From NCBI RefSeq assembly GCF_000003815.2, contig NC_049991.1, positions 17,914,647 through 17,978,646 of the forward strand: a stretch of DNA of 64,000 nt, read 5' to 3'. The DNA comes from Branchiostoma floridae. Taxonomy: Eukaryota > Chordata > Leptocardii > Amphioxiformes > Branchiostomatidae. The position numbers and the translations under genes were made by a program. Below the pieces are notes generated by a model. It saw only the letters and a list, made by a program, of their open reading frames with translations, was not told the origin of the DNA and did not search any database. Shown here one piece after another: positions 37,333 through 50,848 of the stretch (its first letter is position 1; every line of letters begins with the position of its first letter).

Positions 37333-40299
37333 CTGATGAGATTCTGTAGCATCGTTACGTCTACGTCGAGATTAATATTGACAAGGTGAACTGAATCTGA
37401 GGACACATCGATGAAGGTTGGCTCATCCAGGTAATAAGATACGCCAAGAAGCAGTTACTCAAGCAATTGGATATGATTTTGGAAACGGTCAGACGTTTCA
37501 GACAACCATTTTGTGTCTTTCGCCAAGGAAACTAAGGACAACTTGACATATGTATTGATCCATTATTGACATCAAAACAAAGTGTGCCATAATCAGTATG
37601 ATAATTGTAAAAGAGGCCACCTTTGAGATTTTAGTTTCCAGCAATCGCAGTTCTCTGATTAACTGTCGTGACATTGAATTTTCAGGACCAACAGATTCTA
37701 GTGTAAACCGTGTGACCTGCAATAACCTCTGAAAATCCGCAAATAATTGAGTCAGGATAGTGGCATGAATTAAACATAGTTACGCATACGTGTATCCGGA
37801 CATGTAACATTTCCCCGACTTCAGGTATGCTAATCCCCGTACCCGTACAAATCGATGGGAGAACTTTTGGGGGCAATTTGCACGGGTCGCTGCACCGTGG
37901 GGGTCAGAGGGCGAAATCCAGCTCGGGAGAAAATAAAATCAATACAAAGAATCCCCAGTAAAACAAAACCCTTTGTAATGTGGAGGTCAACTGAACGTAG
38001 GATGATGGTTCCCAGCGACTTTGCTGTGTTTACTTGCAAACTATACCTTAGACTACATATATCCTGGGGCAATATGGTCCACAGTAAATTGGGACAATAT
38101 AATGGAATACAGAATTGGCTCCACTTTTGTGTTTTATCAACAATACAATGCACTTAGGTACACAGAAACACCCCGAACTGCCATTTATCGTTATCACTAA
38201 CTTCTTCTGAAGTTGGCAATTTTATCAAAATTCTATTAGAATGAATATATTGATACCGATTAATTGTTTTTGGTTCCATGTGTAATAAGACAATAAATAC
38301 ATTATGTTGTCTCTTGCTCTAGACTAATCCCAAAGTTGTGTGCAAAAGGGTTAGTAGGTCAATCAATCCTGGGGTTCAGACGATAAATAATTCCCAAGCG
38401 ACATTCATATTTGTCTTTATCTGCTCTTGATGGTGTTTTGAATACGGCCTAGTTCGGATGGCCTTTTTGTGCTTCGATTGCCACCAGTAACGGATCTACT
38501 TGACTACTATGTTATCATGCACGAATACCTTGTTGCCAGTAAGAACATCTTCCAGTCTTTGATCAGATGTAAAATCGTTACGTCAGTCTCCGATTGCCTC
38601 GGGGGAGACTAAAACGCAATAAACACCAGATTCCCATAGCCTTTCTTGGAGATGGTAAGGAAGACGTGCAAAAACCCTCCTTCGGGTGACATGTGGTAAT
38701 CGTGTCATCTAAGATGATGAAAGGATACATCTTATCGATTCAAGGATCAAAGCTGAGATCTAAAGACTTAATCTTTTCCCCTGAGCTATAGATGTACAGC
38801 CGAGATTCCTACGTTCTTGATTAAGTCGAGGTTAGCATGACTATCTTAATGCACACAACATGGCTTGCTAGGACACACAGAAGCTGAACAGGAATTGGTC
38901 TACCCGGTCCACTGCACCCGGCCGGACCGTAACCACAGAAATTATCGATCGAGTCCCTGCTCAAAAACTGACATTTTTATCAGGAGATATCCTCGCAACA
39001 ACATGTGGTACAAACTGGACTGGAGCGGATATTGCTTTGCCAACGAGTGCGTATTGCCAGCATTGACGCTCTGGCATTTTTTCCTCTAGTCTATGTACAT
39101 ATCCTATCCAATTCTCGACGCTTTTTATTACGGTGTAAACAACAATTAAGGTTGGAAATGGTTTCCGTGGTCAGTATCAATAAACACTTATTACCAAACG
39201 CCACATGTTAACCCATGGTCAACAAAACCAACAAAATATAGGAGACGCCTTACCGATGCAGTCGTGAATTTAGACGTTAACATATGGACAGATGCGCACT
39301 TTTATATCACAGTACTGCTTGCAAATACATGCAATCCTGATATAGTCCTCACGAATTACATACAACAATTGCGGAAAGGTGATAATGCGTTTCATTCAGC
39401 GGATTTCCTATATCAGTTCACCAGAGGGCACATGTAGATACATACGTTAAGACATGCTTACCAGCTCAAGAAATGTAGAAATCGTTTCCTGCCGGTCTTG
39501 TAGAAATCCGAAAGCTTGACGGCTTGTTGTGAGAAACCAGGGACGTTACCACCATATTTTTGAACAGACGCATGTAAGTCCTGCGTGCAGTGGTCAGACC
39601 CCGTGAGGCGTGGTGTGAAGAATCTGGTGGGAGGTTTTACCGAGAAAAAGGTGTCCCCAAAACTCGTTTCAGGCCGTACCTGTGGTGCTCACGCGCTGGT
39701 ACACCTGCGTACCTAGCGCCTTGTGTGCCGCTCACTCACTCACTAGGGCGTCACGTGATCAGGGACTCAATATTCATGCAAATCCGCGTTTCTTATCTAA
39801 CGACCTAGGTTGGCGTGCAGGTTTGGATCATATTACATCGCTTTTCATGTAGAATTTACAACACCAACAACAGAGTCATAAAATGTCTGCTAAAGTCATA
39901 ATGGCATTACAGATATACGCTCTAAATAATGTATATGACCTCTTATTCGTTTAGTGCAGTTTTGTTTGTGCATTCTATTGGTGGCGTTATGGGTCGCTCT
40001 ACCTGGAGTAAGCAAATAATAATGATATTGTAAGTGGTGGAAAAGATACCACCCAACAATAGCAAAGATTTTGTCCTATCAGAAAACGTACATGAAATAT
40101 TTATAAGTTTTTTGTCCTGTGTTAACATATCGCAACAAAATATATATACAATGTTTTATTCAGCTCGACCCGAAAAACGAAATACGATTGAGAAAAAAAT
40201 CAATGTATTTGGTGCGGCACTCTTACCGGACGGTAAGCTGTGACCTGGTTTGGAAATGCAGCCAGAATGGCTGAGGTACTCATTAACTAGACTGTATTA
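37333..40299. other. No gene seen
   Basis: Contains an inverted copy of the GACGTTTC repeat family at 37430-37500. Open frames at 37830-38157 overlap on both strands and have no recognisable motif. Confidence 0.5.
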
Positions 40300-41412
40300 T
40301 ATCCACCAATTAACGGACTAAAGGCTATGAAAATTCATAGGAATATTAGTCATTGGAGGCACGGAGTAAAATTTCTCATGCATAGGTGGTAACGCTGAGC
40401 TTCTCTTGTCTACATTATCGTTAGTTCACCTTTATTCGAGGGGTAACCTATATCCGTTGTTTTTAAAAACCGGGTATTTGGGGATGTTAATTCGATGGGT
40501 GGTGCGTTCAAACTGCAATATTTTGAAAATGTCCGGTCCAATGAAATATTTTGAAATATTTCTATTTGAAACCATGCTTTTTAAAGATATGATTTTGATA
40601 TCATATTCATGCATTCTTATTCTGCAATTGCTGGATGGTTTCATACTTTTGTTGGAAAAAAAAAGAAAACAACGGATATAGGTTACCCCGCGGATAAAGG
40701 TGAACTAGCGGTACATGTTAGTTTATTGTCTTGTGAAAACAACGTTAACACGCAGAGGTACCAAACAGTCATCGACACCATATCAAGCCAAAGAGTTGAA
40801 TGTTGACAGAGTTTTGGCCAGTGCTGTTTGCACTCAAATGCATTTCAAGGATGGTTTTGCATAGGGCTCAGACAATTATCTATCTTGTATTAGGTATATC
40901 CACCAATTAACGGACCATAGGCTATGAAAATTCATAGGAATATTAGTAATTGCAGGCACGGAGTAAAATTTCTCGTGCATGCATAGGCGGTAACTCTGAG
41001 CTTCTCTTGTCTGCATTCCATGTTAGTTTATTTTCTTGTGAAACCAATGTCAGCACGCAAACGTGCCCAAACGCCATCAACATCATGCTAGTAATGCTTC
41101 GAAGAGTTGAATGTTGACAGAGTTTTGGCCAGCACTGTTTGCGCTGAAATACATTTAAAATATGGTTTTGCATAGAGCTGAGACAGATAACCTTGGGAGG
41201 ACCATTAACAGCACATCATTGCCTGCATTACATGTTAAATTTTTGTCTTGTGAAAACAAAGGTACCATCAACACCATATCAGTAATCGTCCAAAGAGTTG
41301 AATTTTGACTGAGTTTTGGCCAGTTCTGTTTGCGCTCAAATGCATTTTAAGATTGGTTTTGCATAGGGCTCAGACAGATGACCTTGGGACGGCCATTAAC
41401 AGCACATCTCTG
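40300..41412 (+). repeat. Three large diverged tandem copies
   Basis: The copies at 40300-40874 and 40895-41227 both begin TATATCCACCAATTAACGGA and run through GAGCTTCTCTTGTCT, CATGTTAGTTTATT and GAGTTGAATGTTGACAGAGT to GGTTTTGCATAG. A third, shorter copy spans 41228-41412. The first copy is longer because of the MITE at 40418-40711. Confidence 0.85.
40418..40711. mobile_element. MITE (294 bases) with TA target duplication and a visible empty site
   Basis: Ends are TCGTTAGTTCACCTTTATTC and GATAAAGGTGAACTAGCGG. The inverted repeats extend about 42 bases (GGGGTAACCTATATCCGTTG and its inverse). TA flanks both ends. The tandem sister copies at 41013 and 41222 lack the insert. Confidence 0.85.
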
Positions 41413-41710
41413 ACATTTCCCGCCAAATCCCGGCGACTCCCCCTCCATTAGCCGTGAGGACAAGTCTGGGGACACCAGGATCCGGGCATGCGCAACCGAT
41501 GGGAGTGCATCTTTTATCATGGCTTCACAAATTAATATTCTTCGAAATACCACCTGCATGTGTGCAGGTTAGTGCAGGTAAAATTGGAGCTGTGCACAGG
41601 GTATTTTGGGTGTCTACCTGCACCTAACCTGCACTGGTCCATACATGTACTGGGTTTCTTTTTACTGCCTTTAGAAATGATCAATACAGTATTTGCCTTT
41701 AGCGTTCCCC

Positions 41711-41780
<70 letters not shown>
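41711..41780. repeat. (CT)n(TA)n microsatellite
   Basis: CT repeats run to about 41756 and TA repeats from there to 41780. The tract lies about 75 bases left of the assembly gap. Confidence 0.95.
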
Positions 41781-41856
41781 GCATATTTCATATCTACACG
41801 TAGATCAGATGACATACCAATCCCATTAATGTAATGATGATAACTTTATTGCAAGC

Positions 41857-41956
41857 NNNNNNNNNNNNNNNNNNNNNNNNNNNNNNNNNNNNNNNNNNNN
41901 NNNNNNNNNNNNNNNNNNNNNNNNNNNNNNNNNNNNNNNNNNNNNNNNNNNNNNNN
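41857..41956. other. Assembly gap, 100 N
   Basis: Exactly 100 N, a conventional placeholder for a gap of unknown size. Confidence 0.99.
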
Positions 41957-44342
41957 ATTGATCTTGAAACGCCCAGAGTACAAAGCATGGTAGTGGTATA
42001 CATAATTGTATACTTAATAAAGAATCAAAATCAGATTCAAGGGGAAATAGCATGTTTATGATAATTCGAAATCTACTTCTACTTTATATGTGTATTTTAC
42101 AATGGACTTTTCAGTGTCGCACATCCGAACACACGCAGAGCCAGTCCCCACATGTCGTGCGGCCTATCTATTCTCTGTGAACCATAGCCAGAGTCTGCCA
42201 GATGGTTCCCATAGGCGATAGTCGAGTGGATTAAGCGAACAAAGTGCTCCTCTGTACGTTTGGCACTTGTTGTGGGGGCACGAGTCACAGCGAGAATAGC
42301 GTCATTTATGTCAGCAATCCAGATTTGGAGAGATATCTATCAACGGTTCGCCAATAGAATGTCTTGATCTTTGCAGCTCGTAAGGAACCTGAGTTGATTT
42401 GATCACCCATCTCTTTTGCAGTTCAGGGCCATAAAGATTGCTTTCTTGGTACCTTCGTTCTGTAGGTATATTTCTCCCGTGTGCTATCTCTTATGGCTCA
42501 TACCCAATGAAAGCAACACGAAAGCTAATAGCACAGTTAATTTGCCCCAAGCCTACTATAAGATTCTCTGCTTTATTGATGATAGCGTAGTTACCGTCGC
42601 TGGTGGGTTGTGATATACGACTGATGTAGGAGAAAATAAAGACTTCTGCCTTTGGGCAATTTAAGTAGGTTGGATCGAAGAAAGATAAATTTGTGAAACA
42701 AATCTATTGGCATCGCAGCCCTCAATAGCACACCCGCGCTTTTAATGTAGGCATGAGATGTACTCCACTGTTTAACGATATCTCTCCCAATTATCCTAAG
42801 GCTTATCACCACTATCTCCATCACAAAAGGGCGGCGTACTCGCAATTCACAAGGGATGATTCAGTTCAATGGGCCTTCTTCGTATCAATTGCTTGTAATT
42901 AAGACGCGCACTTAATCAATGCTGACGGGAAATGAACGCCATTTAACATGGAAGGTGGTGGCATCCTGACACATTCGCTTCTTAATCAGTGTTGCCTGCC
43001 ATGACATAATAGTCGTTGTGCTGCTCTAAAGAATGTAATAACAAATAGGAGGGGAATTATGTAAGACCGAGTCATAGCGAAAGAAAACGACGTTAATTCG
43101 TCTATAACCTTTTCCATGAGGTCTGTTCTGACGTTGTTACATAAGCTCCCAGTGCGTTTTTTTTCACGGACGCTGCCTGAGCATGTACCACGCATAACTG
43201 CATGATGTATTCCGACCTGACAGGCAACTGGTACGAACCAGAATTACGGAAAACGGACACAGAGAAAGGTCAAAATTAACACCAAGGAAATAGTTCAGGA
43301 AGAAATCAACAGAGACGATGTTCATTTTGATGCTAGAAGTTGTGTAAGCAGACTTCCATTTTAGCAAGATAAGCATGGTACGAAATCTATTGCAAATCAT
43401 TTCTGTAAATAGTGTTTAAAGGAGACGAATGGCTAAAAAAGAGGGAGAGAGATAAATAGATAGATAGATAGATAGATAGATAGAGAGAGATAGGGAGAGA
43501 GAGAGAGGGAGAGATGTTTTTACAAACGTAGATTACGCACTGCACCTAATATTTTGTGAAACGCTATAAAATCAACACACTAAGGCGAGCATGAAGTTCA
43601 AACGCGTGGCAAAATACCCCTGACGGTCAAACAGTTACGACCGACCCACGTGATTGGACGTCCGTTAAAGTCAACGACTCGACTATATGAGACAGGAATA
43701 AAACTTATGACATCAGCAGGCATTTCCCATGTGTAAATCTGTCAAACAGCCTCCGAATGACATACATACCGTACTACCCTGAGTGCTAATCCTCAACCTG
43801 ATCCACGGTGCGTAATATTGTATCAAAGTTACCGTAGGTGCCCGTTTGACTCCCTTAGCCGGCCATACCCCTGGCCAGCTTTGATACTATCTTATGGCAC
43901 CGTAGAATCTGCTTGGAGATTACATGAGTGCATCATAAAAAGAGACATTTTACATATATGTATCGTCGAAGGTATCAAACGTGTCCTGTGCTGCCATTGG
44001 TTTAACCAACAAATGATATTTTCCAAAAGTGCCACTACGCATAACGTTACATATGAATTCTTCATGCATCTCAAAAGAAGCCGTACTGCACACTATATTG
44101 CATTTGCGAGTACTTCCTGCCCTTCTGTTACAAAAATGGGTTACGAAAAATGTCATTAGGTAGAAACAGAATCAAGACGCGTCCGTGCCGCTAAAAGGAT
44201 GGGTCGTCTCATACATACAAAATTTAATTTCGTAAAGGTGAAACGAATTTTTTGGATACAATTATGGCCACAAATCCCTCAGACTGCTTCTTTCTCTTTC
44301 CCACTTTTTCTCAGCTTGTCTGTCACCTCTCCCTCTCCCTGC
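41957..44342. other. No gene seen; partial MITE and microsatellite
   Basis: Holds a partial copy of the TAATCTCCAAGCAGA MITE (43813-43922, right end CTGCTTGGAGATTA) and a GATA/GA microsatellite (43441-43516). No convincing exon. Confidence 0.5.
43441..43516. repeat. (GATA)n(GA)n microsatellite
   Basis: About eight GATA units followed by interrupted GAGA. Confidence 0.95.
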
Positions 44343-45068
44343 ACATATCTCACTGCACTTGGGGCACCGGAGCGGCACTGCGGGGTTCGAAAGATTACTC
44401 AACGAATTTTCGAGATAAGGTAGCAGAACACAGTTTTCGGCCTATGGGGATTTCTATAGTTAAGGGCCTCAAGGTGACTAGCTTCGACGCAATGAAAAAT
44501 ATAGTAGGGTGCACTTTTGGAATACCAAAATCGGATATGTTTGAGTTAAAGGTACAAGCCACAATATATTAAAAACAAAAACATACTGTCGGCGTATCGT
44601 CTTCTCACGCCCTCTTTGAAATGCCCCTCTGCGGAGGTCACAGAACTGTAGCCGGCTCACGCTAGAAAGGCAGTTGCGTAATGGAGCGCATTTATACACA
44701 AAATAGAAAACTTTCACAATCCAAACCATGCAGTCTCAGAGTCGACACCTTCCGTGACCACGTAGCACAGGTTATATCTGGCTGCCCCTCAAATAAGGCT
44801 TTTTACCTCTCCTTCAACAAGTTTATCCGTACTATTTTATGTACCCGCGTCATACTCCCCGGGGTTCGCCCACTAATACTGTGTTCTGCTACCATAAAGA
44901 ACGAAGGTTCTTGCGTCTTGTGTATTTTCTGGCCTTCTAAGTCATACTTTAACATATTACGCAAAATCCAAATTATGAAAAAAATGGCAAAAATAACCCA
45001 ACAGTGCCGCAGTGCACGAACCCCGCAGTGCCGCACCTGTGCCCCAAGTGCAGCGAGATACCACATTA
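44343..45068. repeat. MITE of the TCTCACTGCACTTG family, copy split by about 500 bases
   Basis: Left part TCTCACTGCACTTGGGGCAC through GATTACTCAACGAATTTTC (to about 44415). The right part resumes near 44905 with TTGTGTATTTTCTGGCC and ends GCCCCAAGTGCAGCGAGATA. The 210-codon open frame at 44681-45313 overlaps this repeat and is not taken as a gene. Confidence 0.65.
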
Positions 45069-45847
45069 AAGCCGTTTCGTCTGCAAAGGTACGCGGGGGT
45101 TTGAGACCTTCCCCGCCGTTCTTGTTGCTACAAAGTTATCAAGGCTGCCAGGTGGTCCGGAGAAGATTACCCGCGGGAGTCTTAAGTGTTTGCCGCGAGA
45201 CTCCTATTGGCTGGCGCATGGCGCTGACGTCACACGCGGGAGACGTGGAGCAATCAATCATGACACTTGGGGAATTATCTTCAACTTCGTTACCACTTCT
45301 TGAAATGTCGTAGCTACGTAAAAGGTTCCAGATTACTCTTGTAATACAGGCAAATGCTGCCCATATTCAATGGCAGTGATGGAATATTTGTGTTGCTGTT
45401 CGTTGGAATAACACTCAGTGAGACAGACATAAATGATACCAAAAAATAATTCATATAGATAAGATTTCAGAACTCCACGGAATAATGCATGGCTAATGAG
45501 AACACGGCATTGCTCTCAGAAAAAATCATTAGAGACTTTAGAAAGGAATGAATTGACCATGATCACGATAAACCCCAGCATATTAGACACGCCCATGACT
45601 TCCCTAATGGGCAGCCTGGACTGGAAAATAAGATCTGCGAGCCAGGAACACGAAAAATAGATTCCTCCGGGGATGCACTCAGTTTTTGTTGCACACAGTT
45701 CAATAACAGTTTCGTGGAAGGAGATGATTTTGTAGCCAACAGACGCCACCATCATCAACAACAATTGCAAATGTCGCTACTGATTAGACCTTAACCTTTG
45801 AAATCCAGCAAATGTTTGTTAACTCGAGGCAGAAACATCACCTTTCA

Positions 45848-45985
45848 TTAATGAATTAAGAAAGAATGGAGCCGTAACGAATATTGAAAGATGGGCATGA
45901 AAAAATTCCAAATCTCATTTTTTTGGCCATATTGATGACGTCATCAGGTTTTATTTCCCCTGATATTATTTCTATGAAAGATTTC
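45848..45985. repeat. Partial copy of one arm of the foldback element
   Basis: TTAATGAATTAAGAAAGAATG, GGAGCCGTAACGAATATTG and GATGACGTCATCA follow in the same order as in the arms at 57340-57470. The outer end (GGTATCTCGG...) is missing. Confidence 0.75.
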
Positions 45986-47333
45986 ATACAGCTTGAGGGT
46001 ATCCGCAGGTGATTCAATTTGCAGCCTCTAAACAATGGGTTCCTATACAAAAAAGAGGAGAAAGCAACTGTTAGTAACTCAACTATCTGACGTTACTGGC
46101 ACACAAACATACCCTCATATGAAAGCCCGACATCTCAGCTATCCGAAAAACCACATTTCGGCATGAATCTAACGGTGAGAACTTCCGGGAAACTGAAAGA
46201 TTGACCCATGACCTCAAAACCGCACCACAACCCAGTGAGGAGGCCATGTGCTAGGACAAAAAAGTCCCAACTTTATACCCCCTGAAAACCACACAAACTC
46301 AGCTTTTTGGCCCTAATCACAAAGTAGAAACCCTCCCCTGTCACACCCACCTCAAAACTGCCAGGATTTCTACCCATTTGACCAGGAAAAAAATCTTGAA
46401 GTTTTAGGCCCTGAACTATAATCGACCACCATCAATTTGCATGGCGGATTGACCTGCGGATCCCCTTGATATCTTCAGTTAGCAAAAACCCATCATCACA
46501 TAAATGTTGACATTGGCCTCTTACCTTCTTTTTTCTGTGGAAAATGTCGTCTATAGACAAGTTTACGTTACGAGTGCTCCTGGCGTTTTGCAAGAGGTTT
46601 TGTAATATGATGTACATATCTGTAATCATTATAACTCCAGGAAGACTAATATAGTATATTTCAACACTCTATAAATGACATCTTTCGAATAAACAAATCA
46701 CTCAAACATCAAGTTTGGAACATAGTCCAGTGTTTCATTTTGTTTTGTTTCGAAAAGTCACGGCTCCTTCTTTTCCCCCGCAGAAATGAAAACATCATTC
46801 ACAAGAGAAAAGCACTTTGCTACTTCATTAAATCCTACATAGTCACTCGCCAGCTTCCTTACAGTCTGCCCAAGGCCACCTGACGTGAAGAAAGGATCTC
46901 AGCACACCTTTATCTGCTCAAAACAGACGTTGTAAGCTAGCCTTAATGTGTCCCTGGAAGGGATTCATAACGCAACTCCGCCACCTCGCTTAAATCACAG
47001 CCGAAGCGGCAGCCGCTGTATAGCTGTCATTTACGCCACATCAATTTTATTTCTTGGTTCTGGGGCTTTTACAGGAATTTAGATTAGAGCGGCAGACGAA
47101 GTAGAAGCAAAAGAAACAGTTTTTGTCTGAGGAAGACATAATGATTCCACTGTATCATGCATGAATTTGGAATACAAAAGCCTGGTACAAAATGTGACGT
47201 TATATTTTTAAGTGCTTACGGCCAAGGTGTTTCAACAAATCATGAACAACTTGGAAGACAAATAGTTGACTGGTTTTCTTTAAACGTAGGTACAAAACTA
47301 CAAGTCTGTTGGAGTTGATGTGTGTCGTGAATG
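45986..47333. other. No gene seen
   Basis: AT-rich DNA with only short open frames; none shows a recognisable motif or a paired splice site. Confidence 0.5.
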
Positions 47334-47590
47334 TTAAGGTGGTATCTCACTGCACTTACAGCACCGGTGCGGCATTGCAGGGTTCGTTCACTGAGGCAAT
47401 GTTGCGTTATTTTCGCCGATTTGTGTTAATATGATTTAGGTATTGCGTAATGAGTGAAGGTATGACTTAGGAGACAACAAGATACACAAAACGTAAGAAA
47501 AGTCGTTCTTTATCTCTGAAATTCGTTGAGTAATCTTTTGTACCACACAGTACCGCACCGGTGCCCAAAGGGCAGTGAGATACCACTTGA
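47334..47590. repeat. MITE of the TCTCACTGCACTTG family, inverted interior
   Basis: Left end AAGGTGGTATCTCACTGCAC, right end GGGCAGTGAGATACCACTT. The interior runs in the opposite direction to the copy at 27510 (AAGATACACAAAACGTAAG). Confidence 0.75.
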
Positions 47591-50497
47591 ACACACCGTG
47601 TTTTTTTTTTAATTGAAAATAGTGAGGAGGGCGAAACCGAGAACCAGGGAAACTCAATCGTTTTTTGTGGGCCCGACATACTGTCGACGGACTGCGCTGT
47701 ATGCGATTCAATTATGGCGAGAACATGTTCCCACTATCTCTCTTTATCTACAGGCCGCGCGGGGAGTCCCATTCATCTGGGCTACATTGGCACACGAAAA
47801 GCCCACGCAAACGTCGCCCCTTCTCTCTGAACAATCAAAACGATGACTTATGGACCAGGTATGATGAACACTGTTGGACGTCAATTCGTTTTTCCTTTGC
47901 ATTGATGGGTTTGGATAAAATTGTTCATGACTGAAAACACCAAATCACTGTGTTTCTACTTACCTACGTGACATGCCTCAATAAACAAGTCATTAATCCT
48001 TACAGGAAAGGATTGCTCTCGAAGGAAACCGACACTGAAGGCCTCGATATATTAGTCTGTTAGTCGTTTATTCAACAGTGCAATTGTTAAGACAACGAAT
48101 GTTTCCATTTGAATTACTGTTGAAGGCAAGATTGCCCCTTTCGTACCCAATGTCAAGGCAAATTTGCCTAAAAAAGACATGCGCGGAACAGGGTTTCAAG
48201 TCGACGTGTATCTGTACAGGTAGGGGTGAAATAAAATCGATTCTGTATACATCTAGAACACTCCGGCTAGCGCTTGTACGAAATATGTTGCGTTCAAAAA
48301 TAGTTATTTGCTCTGACTAAGAATGCGATGGTAACTCAATAAATAGATTTAGATAGCACCTAGATCAATGTTTTCGACACAACCAATACTTGTAAAAATG
48401 TGCGAGGTGGAAGCAAGGTCAAGAGAAAATAGTACTTAGACACTAGGGTATGATAAAATCTCATCTAAGGTCACGACCTCTGGCCTTTGACCCATCACGA
48501 CAGCTGAAACCTGCGCCTTGACAGTCTGCCAACTTACTTCGATATCTTGACAGGTAAAAGAAAAATGTTGCAAATAATCAGTGATTCTGTTCCCGTACAC
48601 AGAACCTTAGCTCATGCAGGATTCATGGGGAAGCAAATCAGGCTCTGTGATGGTTGAGAAATCATATCGCCGGCTTTTATCACAGTTAAATCAGGGTCAG
48701 GAAAGTCAGGCACCCCAGGAAATAATTATGATCCCTACTTTTGACACTTGTGAGACAAACCTATTATGTTTGTTCAGTTCTTTAGTCAATCCATGAAGGA
48801 TGTCTACCAAGGTGAGATTACAAGTTAGGAAGTCGCTGAGCTCTCCTTCTAAGGACGACTGGCATATCTAAACTTCTGTTGTGTAGCTTTATCGACAACA
48901 AACAGCTGCGTCTTGTGTCGATTGTGTGTTCAATCCCTGATCTAAACCGCACTTCGTGATACTTTAGACGTACGGAATGGGTCGCAAAGCTGTCAAAACT
49001 CTATCATCAAGAAACAGCTGCAGTGTTATGGCATGGACATGGAGGCTACTGTACTTAATGTTTTGTGAGAAGTAGTAGGTTGGGATCTCAAATCTTTTCC
49101 CGAGGCGGACGTTGGCGGGGTATATTTGCAACGCCATCTTATCCTCAGTGTTTGACATCTCAAGTTAAGTTGTTGCATCTGGCAAGACAGCCAAGGCGCT
49201 TGGGATGTCAAGATTACCACTTTCCTCTAAAGGAAATGAAAACAGTCTGTGATATATATTATGATATTATGTATATCAACAGAGTTGGCGTCCTGGCAAG
49301 ACTGAAAGCATACAAAAGGCGAACTTATCAGAAAAGCTATCGGATGATGAGAGTGTTGCTATAATCATTAAAAGGGGGAGGGGGGTTATATAGCTTAGTG
49401 TATATGCATGAAGGCATACTTTGTTCAAGTGGAATAGTTCATAGAGGTCTACTACCTGGTACCCAACTAGTAGCTTAGTACTTGCATTGTATGTAAGTGA
49501 TGATGATGATGATGATAATAATGATGATGATTGTATGTAATCACACCAGTTGAAAGACGCTGGCTAAAGGAATACAACAGAATTGTCCGGTTGCATGCTG
49601 ACCTCAGGCTAAACTAACATAATCACTTCTTCAAAAAAGTAATAAATACAGCTTTGTTATAAATGATATGAGAGGACGCAAATGGTAAAATGACTTGGTG
49701 TACAAGTTAGGTTTGGGAAATATAGATTTATGAAGTGACAGAAGCATGTTGTAGTAAAGCCGCTGCTTATATTAACTGATTGACTAACACAGGATGGTGT
49801 GTTCGTAAGAATTTTATACCGTAGACAGAGTTTAATGAAAATAAAAATGTATGTCTTGCCTCCGAATCAAACGGAAACAACATTTCCTGGATACAAGCCA
49901 ATAGCTTTGAACTGGCGTGTCAACTGTAGCTAAAACTAAAAACGAGGTTATTGAACTCAACGACAACGTGTAAACCAGTCTATTCGAACTAAGTTTGTTT
50001 CAAATAATGAAACAGTGACTTCTTGGTCATGTTGAACTCCTATGTGTACGTGCAAGAGATGGCCTTCACTCTTTAACTGCGATATTGTATTCCAATGTAT
50101 ACAGTAACGTGGTCTCATTAGTATATATAGAATTACATGGGGTCTTGGGCTGGGCTATGTTGGCTGAGGCCTGGGGAGAGTTCCATTACCAATTATACCT
50201 CATTGCTGGCGTGAGTTTTCTTCAAATCATAGTGTACCCTAATATACCAATTTATACTTGACACCGTATAAAGTATGAATCATCAACCAATGCACTTTTG
50301 CTTATATTCGGTATTGTTGCTGTCAGCGTTGCTTAATGTTGACGTAAGGATTACCAATATGGCAAAAATTTACCGTTGGCGTACGAAGTGCAAATACGCG
50401 ACATACCCTGGTGTACCGTAGCCCAAAACATGTAGCATCATACAACTTGGACGTACTCTACTCAAAGTGTAAACTTTTGTATGGAAGTCTGTTGTAC
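47591..50497. other. No gene seen
   Basis: Short frames only; an (ATG)n-like trinucleotide tract lies at 49498-49530. Confidence 0.5.
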
Positions 50498-50501
50498 TTA
50501 C

Positions 50502-50754
50502 GATTTCTTGTCACTGCCCAGAGAGAAATATAAGGGTACAGAAGTTCCGAATAATCTCTGCCGAACTCTCTTGCAGACGACTCGAACAGTACAGAGGGGC
50601 TTGCGGCACAGCGGACGGTCCGAGCATTCCTGAGCTGCACAGCGCGCCTGTGTACACGCGGCTAAATCGGGACTCGCTTCCCCCAGAGAGTGGAAGAATG
50701 GCCCCGCTTGTTCCCCGTCCGAAAATAACCGGAGACTCGGTCCGGCAACGCCCA
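50502..50754 (-). other. Candidate first exon, unrecognised
   Basis: A minus-strand ATG near 50754 opens MGVAGPSLRLFSDGEQAG and stays open to a strong donor AAATC|GTAAGT at 50502. The stretch is CpG-rich compared with its surroundings and has seven Cys between about 50550 and 50660. No partner exon was found on the minus strand and no family is recognised. Confidence 0.25.
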
Positions 50755-50848
50755 TGGTGTAAGGGGAGCTACAACTTGATAATGGGTGGTGGCTATTTAT
50801 TGTGTTTGGGTCAAGGATAAGTCTATGGTTTATTATTATCATTACCAT

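Noticed and set aside
44681..45313. 210-codon plus-strand open frame
   Set aside because: Its middle and end are the right part of a MITE (near 44905-45068); no family recognised.
45516..45770. 84-codon minus frame with hydrophobic segments (MGVSNMLGFIVIMVNSFLSK)
   Set aside because: Could be a membrane-protein exon fragment, but no splice sites or recognisable family; insufficient support.
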